Assembly (NCBI RefSeq): GCF_026210795.1 | Contig: NC_089429.1 | Location: 558,001-622,000, forward strand | Source of the DNA: Rhizophagus irregularis | Taxonomy: Eukaryota > Glomeromycota > Glomeromycetes > Glomerales > Glomeraceae | Reading direction: 5' to 3' | DNA length: 64,000 bases | Shown here: in pieces, positions 59,860 to 64,000 of the stretch | How the letters are laid out: each line of letters starts with the position of its first letter | Numbering within the stretch: the first letter of the stretch is position 1 | Program-made: the position numbers and the translations under genes | Notes under the pieces: generated by a model | The model's database searches: none | The model's input: the letters and a program-made list of their open reading frames with translations, nothing else | Told to the model about the DNA's origin: nothing

Positions 59860-61060
59860 AAAAAATCATTTTTTTTTTAATTTTTAATAACAAAAAACGT
59901 CAAGTCTGACGTTTTTAATTAAAAAAATCACTTTTTTTTTGATTTTTAATAACAAAAAACGTCAAGTCTGACGTTTTTAATTAAAAAAATCACTTTTTTT
60001 TGATTTTTAATAACAAAAAACGTCAAGTCTGACGTTTTTAATTAAAAAAAATATTTTTTTTGATTTTTAATAACAAAAAACGTCAAGTCTGACGTTTTTA
60101 ATTAAAAAAATATTTTTTTTTGATTTTTAATAACAAAAAATGTCAAGTCTGACGTTTTTAATTAAAAAAATCACTTTTTTTTTGATTTTTAATAACAAAA
60201 AACGTCAAGTCTGACGTTTTTAATTAAAAAAAATATTTTTTTTGATTTTTAATAACAAAAAACGTCAAGTCTGACGTTTTTAATTAAAAAAAATATTTTT
60301 TTTTGATTTTTAATAACAAAAAACGTCAAGTCTGACGTTTTTAATTAAAAAAAATTTTTTTTTTGATTTTTAATAACAAAAAACGTCAAGTCTGACGTTT
60401 TTAATTAAAAAAATCACTTTTTTTTGATTTTTAATAACAAAAAATGTCAAGTCTGACGTTTTTAATTAAAAAAATCACTTTTTTTTGATTTTTAATAACA
60501 AAAAACGTCAAGTCTGACGTTTTTAATTAAAAAAAATATTTTTTTTGATTTTTAATAACAAAAAACGTCAAGTCTGACGTTTTTAATTAAAAAATATATT
60601 TTTTTTGATTTTTAATAACAAAAAACGTCAAGTCTGACGTTTTTAATTAAAAAATATTTTTTTTTTGATTTTTAATAACAAAAAACGTCAAGTCTGACGT
60701 TTTTAATTAAAAAATATATTTTTTTTTTTGATTTTTAATAACAAAAAACGTCAAGTCTGACGTTTTTAATTAAAAAAAAATCATTTTTTTTGATTTTAAT
60801 AACAAAAAACGTCAAGTCTGACGTTTTTAATTAAAAAAATCACTTTTTTTTGATTTTTAATAACAAAAAACGTCAAGTCTGACGTTTTTAATTAAAAAAA
60901 ATCATTTTTTTTGATTTTTAATAACAAAAAACGTCAAGTCTGACATTTTTGATTAATAAAATCATTTTTTTTTTGATTTTTAATAACAAAAAACGTCAAG
61001 TCTGACTTTTTTAATTAAAAAATTTAATTTTTTTTTGTTTTTTAATCAAGTTTTTGACAT
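59860..61060 (+). repeat. 60-bp minisatellite, about 19 units
   Basis: The unit is ttgatttttaataac, aaaaaacgtcaagtctgacg, tttttaattaaaaaaa and a short variable tail (tcac, tatt or similar). The stem aaaacgtca / tgacgtttt with loop agtc gives a strong hairpin in each unit. About 19 recognisable units plus one degenerate unit at the right end; variants tgtcaagtc (60142, 60445), tgacattttt (60940) and tgactttttt. Confidence 0.9.
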
Positions 61061-61439
61061 TTTTAATTAAAAAAAAAAAAAATTTTCACATTTTAATAAA
61101 AAATGATCAACATACAATTTCATGATCTGTCAAGTTAACATTCTTTTTGAGCAGCACAGTTAAACTCAGCGCAAAAAGTTTCCATAGTGAATGTTCACTT
61201 TCTCTGTACATGTACATGTACATGTTCATGTTCTTGCTCTTGTACTTGTACATGTACATGTACAGTACTGTACTAATATTTAAGATTAAACTGAGTGTTT
61301 TTTACGAAAAAGGCAATTTTTTTTGTATCCATGGCAACTATGCATGTGGATGATTTTCAAAAACGGAATAGAAAATTTTGGTGAAAATCTGACTGAAATG
61401 AAATGATCAACCAAAATTTTTGCCTTTTAAAGTAAAAAA
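61061..61439. other. Spacer with TGTACA microsatellite
   Basis: No gene. 61205-61266 is a run of tgtacatgtaca-type repeats (catgtacatgtacatgtaca on both sides of a degenerate middle), self-complementary. A plus frame across it is not convincing. Confidence 0.5.
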
Positions 61440-61640
61440 TCGCCTTAAAATCCTACTTGGGTGTTAATTATCCATCAAAAAAAAAACTCAGAAATGTCCC
61501 TATCAATGAAAAAAATTCTCTACCGAAATTTTTTATCAAAAAGAATCTTTTTATTAAAAAAATTCTATCAAACAAAGTCTTTGCCTATATAAGAATAGAA
61601 ATTCTACAAAAAAAAAAGCCAATAAAAAAAAATTATCTGT
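61440..61640. repeat. Right arm of large palindrome (distal part)
   Basis: The inverse of 54310-54500: tccatcaaaaaaaaaactca, gtccctatcaatgaaaaaaa and ctttgcctatataag mirror the left arm. It was presumably joined to 57786 before the 2-kb element and the minisatellite came between. Confidence 0.6.
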
Positions 61641-61989
61641 ATAAAATTTTTAAAACTACGCTAAACTTAAAAACATGTGATCGACAAAATAACCCCTGCC
61701 GCCATCAAATTCTGCCAGGTGCCCACGATTAATTAATCGGTTAATATATAAATTTAGAAGTTTAGGAAAATTATTATAATTATTATGGCGTAGAGAGAGT
61801 ATATGAAATATTAAAAATAGGCAATAATTTTTTTGCTTGCTGTGTTGGCGTAGTTTTCTTCAAAAGTGTATTCCAAATTCGATTCTTAGACCACTACAAA
61901 TCATATACTGTAAAATAGAATGAGACGCTGGTTAATTCTGCCGTGTACAAGTAACGAAATTAATAAAATATAAATCTCAATTTATCAAC
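61641..61989. other. Spacer, no gene
   Basis: No gene; short non-repetitive AT-rich stretch between the palindrome end and the second 2-kb element. Confidence 0.5.
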
Positions 61990-64000
61990 TAGTGTACTTT
62001 TGGATATAGTGAGTGAGTTTTATACTAATACTACTAATAAATTAATAAAAGATTTTTTTATAACAATAGATTGTGTTTAGTGAGATTTATAAAAAATTTA
62101 ATGAGATTTCTTTTTAGTAATAGTTTGGTATAAAAAAATTTTCTGGGATTTTTTTTTAATAACAATATGTTGATAGTAGACAATTAACTTGTTAATAATT
62201 GTTTTTTAGTAAGATTTTTTTATAGTTCACAGTAACACTAATATTACTAGTAAGTAATATAAATGAAAGATTTTTATAACAATAGATTACATTTAATAAG
62301 GTTAATAAAAAAATTTTCTGAGATTTATTTTAATAACAATAGGTATGATAAATTTTTGGTGATTATTTTTTTTAGTAACAATAGATTGGTAATAGACAAT
62401 AAAAAATGTTATGAAAACATTAAAAACTGAACTGATAATGAATTGGTAAATCAGATCAGTTTTGGTCACAGTAATAATTGTCTATTACCAATCTATTGCT
62501 ATTAAAAAAAAAATCACCAAAAATTTTATCATATCTATTGTTATTTAAATAAATCCCAGAAAATTTTATATATTGTACTATACTAATTTGTCATAAAAAA
62601 ATTCCAGAAACTGATCTATTATATTAATAAAAAATCTAAAAAATTTTTTATATCTCTCCATTATAATATAGTAGTACTGATCTGTTGTTATCAAAAAAAT
62701 TTTTTATATTGATTTATTGACTCTATTGTTAAAAAAAAATTCAGAAAATATATTTATATCAATCTATTATTAAAAAAAAAGTTAAAATTTTTTTATATCT
62801 ATTCATTGTACTATACCAATCTAATGTTATTAAAAAAAGTCTCAGTAAATTTTTTGTATTGATCTATTGTTATTAAAAAAAATCTCCCAAAATTTTTTTA
62901 TATGTCATTAAATATAATCTATTTATAAAAAATCTTTTATTAACTCATTAAACTAACTATTAATACCTATTAGTAGTAGTATTACTGGAAAAAATCTTAC
63001 TAAAAAACAATTATTAATTGAACAAATTAATAATCAGTTGTCTATTACCAATCTATTGTTATTAAAAAAAATCACAAAAAAATTTATTAAATTAGTCCAT
63101 TGTACTATACCTATCTATTGTTATTAAAATAATCCCAGAAAATTTTATATCTAGTAACTATTGTACTATACCAATCTAGTATTGTTATTAAAAAAAAATC
63201 CTTAAAATTTTTTATTTCTATCCATTATACCATACTGATCTATTGTTATTAAAAAAAATCCAGAAAATTTTATACTGATATAATGACTTATTGCTAAAAA
63301 AAAATCCCAGAAAATATATTCATATCAATCTATTATTAAAAAAAAAGAATTCAGAAATATTTTTTTATATCTATACATTGTATTATACCAATCTGTTATT
63401 ATTAAAATAGATCCCAGAAAATTTTATTATATCTATCTATTGTACTATACCATTCTATTATATCTCAAAAAATTTTTTTATTAACCTTATTAAATGTAAT
63501 TAAAATCTTTTATTATCATTACTTATTAGTAATATTAGTGTTACTATGTTGAAGATAGGGCCGTCTGGCTAAGATAACGCATTACAAATGTTGTCTACCT
63601 ACTGAGTCTAACGATCACTCGACAGTGCACACGTGGGGTACTATACGTATGACGAGTGGTTTGTAGTTTAATTATATTAGAGTAGCTTTTAGAATCATAC
63701 TATGTATACATATTCTTTTATTTTTCTACTTTAATAAAACTGCAAATGCGCTGCGATTAAAAAAAAAAGTAATATTAGTGTTACTGTGAACTGTAAAAAA
63801 ATTATTAACTTCCGTTAATAAGTTACCAATCTATTGAAATTAAAAAATAAATCACAGAAAATTTTTATTATATCTATCTATTGTGCTATACCAATATATT
63901 GTTATTAAGGAAGAATTCCAAAAAAATTTTATTATATCATCTATTATATGATACCAATTTACTGTTATTAAAAAAAAATTCCAAAAAATTTATTACATCT
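61990..64000. mobile_element. About 2-kb element with inverted ends, copy 2 (cut by window end)
   Basis: Direct repeat of 57805-59848, nearly identical over long stretches. It carries about 200 bases more than copy 1, mostly at about 63065-63245, plus small indels. It contains the same SINE-like insertion at the same place. The right end lies outside the window. Confidence 0.8.
63546..63767 (+). mobile_element. SINE-like retroinsertion, copy 2
   Basis: Same sequence as 59159-59381, here with a perfect 18-bp duplication agtaatattagtgttact on both sides (63528-63545 and 63768-63785). Its A-run is slightly shorter. Shared position means insertion before the 2-kb element was duplicated. Confidence 0.75.

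Noticed and set aside
59860..61060. CRISPR-like array of regularly spaced palindromic repeats
   Set aside because: The stretches between the repeats are A/T-runs of nearly the same sequence, not unique spacers, and the genome is eukaryotic. It is a minisatellite.

Overview
The window is very AT-rich eukaryotic DNA. Its genes are split by many short introns (about 65-150 bp, GT...AG) and lie in a sea of small inverted-repeat elements and AT-rich tandem repeats. Three things point to an arbuscular mycorrhizal fungus close to Rhizophagus (inference, no search run): a tandemly amplified family of TKL-type protein kinases with HRDLHSGNIL-type loops, a Crinkler (CRN) effector-type gene, and extreme AT and repeat content. 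Every substantial gene except one small one is on the minus strand, and all exon structures below were assembled by eye from splice signals and paralogue comparison.

Layout. (1) 0.2-32.1 kb: tandem kinase family. Four copies are intact with the same nine-exon structure (216-2493, 7430-9690, 12960-15241, 29857-32131); one is a pseudogene (20560-22770). Each encodes an N-terminal five-Cys motif, a complete kinase domain and a tail built from six tiny exons, all divisible by three and all phase 1. (2) Aldo/keto reductase (AKR) family: a pseudogene at 17321-18673, two genes with a full catalytic tetrad (35152-36577, 43214-44757) and an orphan exon-1 relic (34427-34500). The order kinase - spacer - AKR occurs twice (about 12.8-18.8 kb and 29.6-36.6 kb) with alignable spacers, so it is a segmental duplication. 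(3) 25812-28296: a CRN-type gene with ubiquitin-like header, basic stretch, Walker A loop and a C-terminal nuclease-like motif. It sits between two copies of the kinase 3'-flank sequence. (4) Two broken copies of a small predicted mitochondrial membrane protein (24.07-25.39 kb), with the best copy on the plus strand at 49200-49739. (5) 36.6-43.2 kb and 44.8-49.2 kb: no recognised gene; several miniature inverted-repeat elements and a tandem hairpin array. (6) 51116-52811: a divergent kinase of the same architecture with a frameshift in the activation segment; 53785-54290: a decayed kinase relic.

(7) 54.3-64.0 kb: no genes. This is a nested repeat complex: an AT-rich palindrome with arms of about 1 kb, a 2-kb element with inverted ends present twice (57805-59848 and 61990-end), a SINE-like retroinsertion with an 18-bp target-site duplication inside both copies, and a 60-bp minisatellite of about 19 hairpin units.

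How it fits together: kinases, AKRs and the CRN gene are accessory, lineage-amplified genes in a repeat-rich compartment. Duplication, insertion and decay can be read by comparing the paralogous spacers. No RNA gene, CRISPR array or prokaryotic feature was found.
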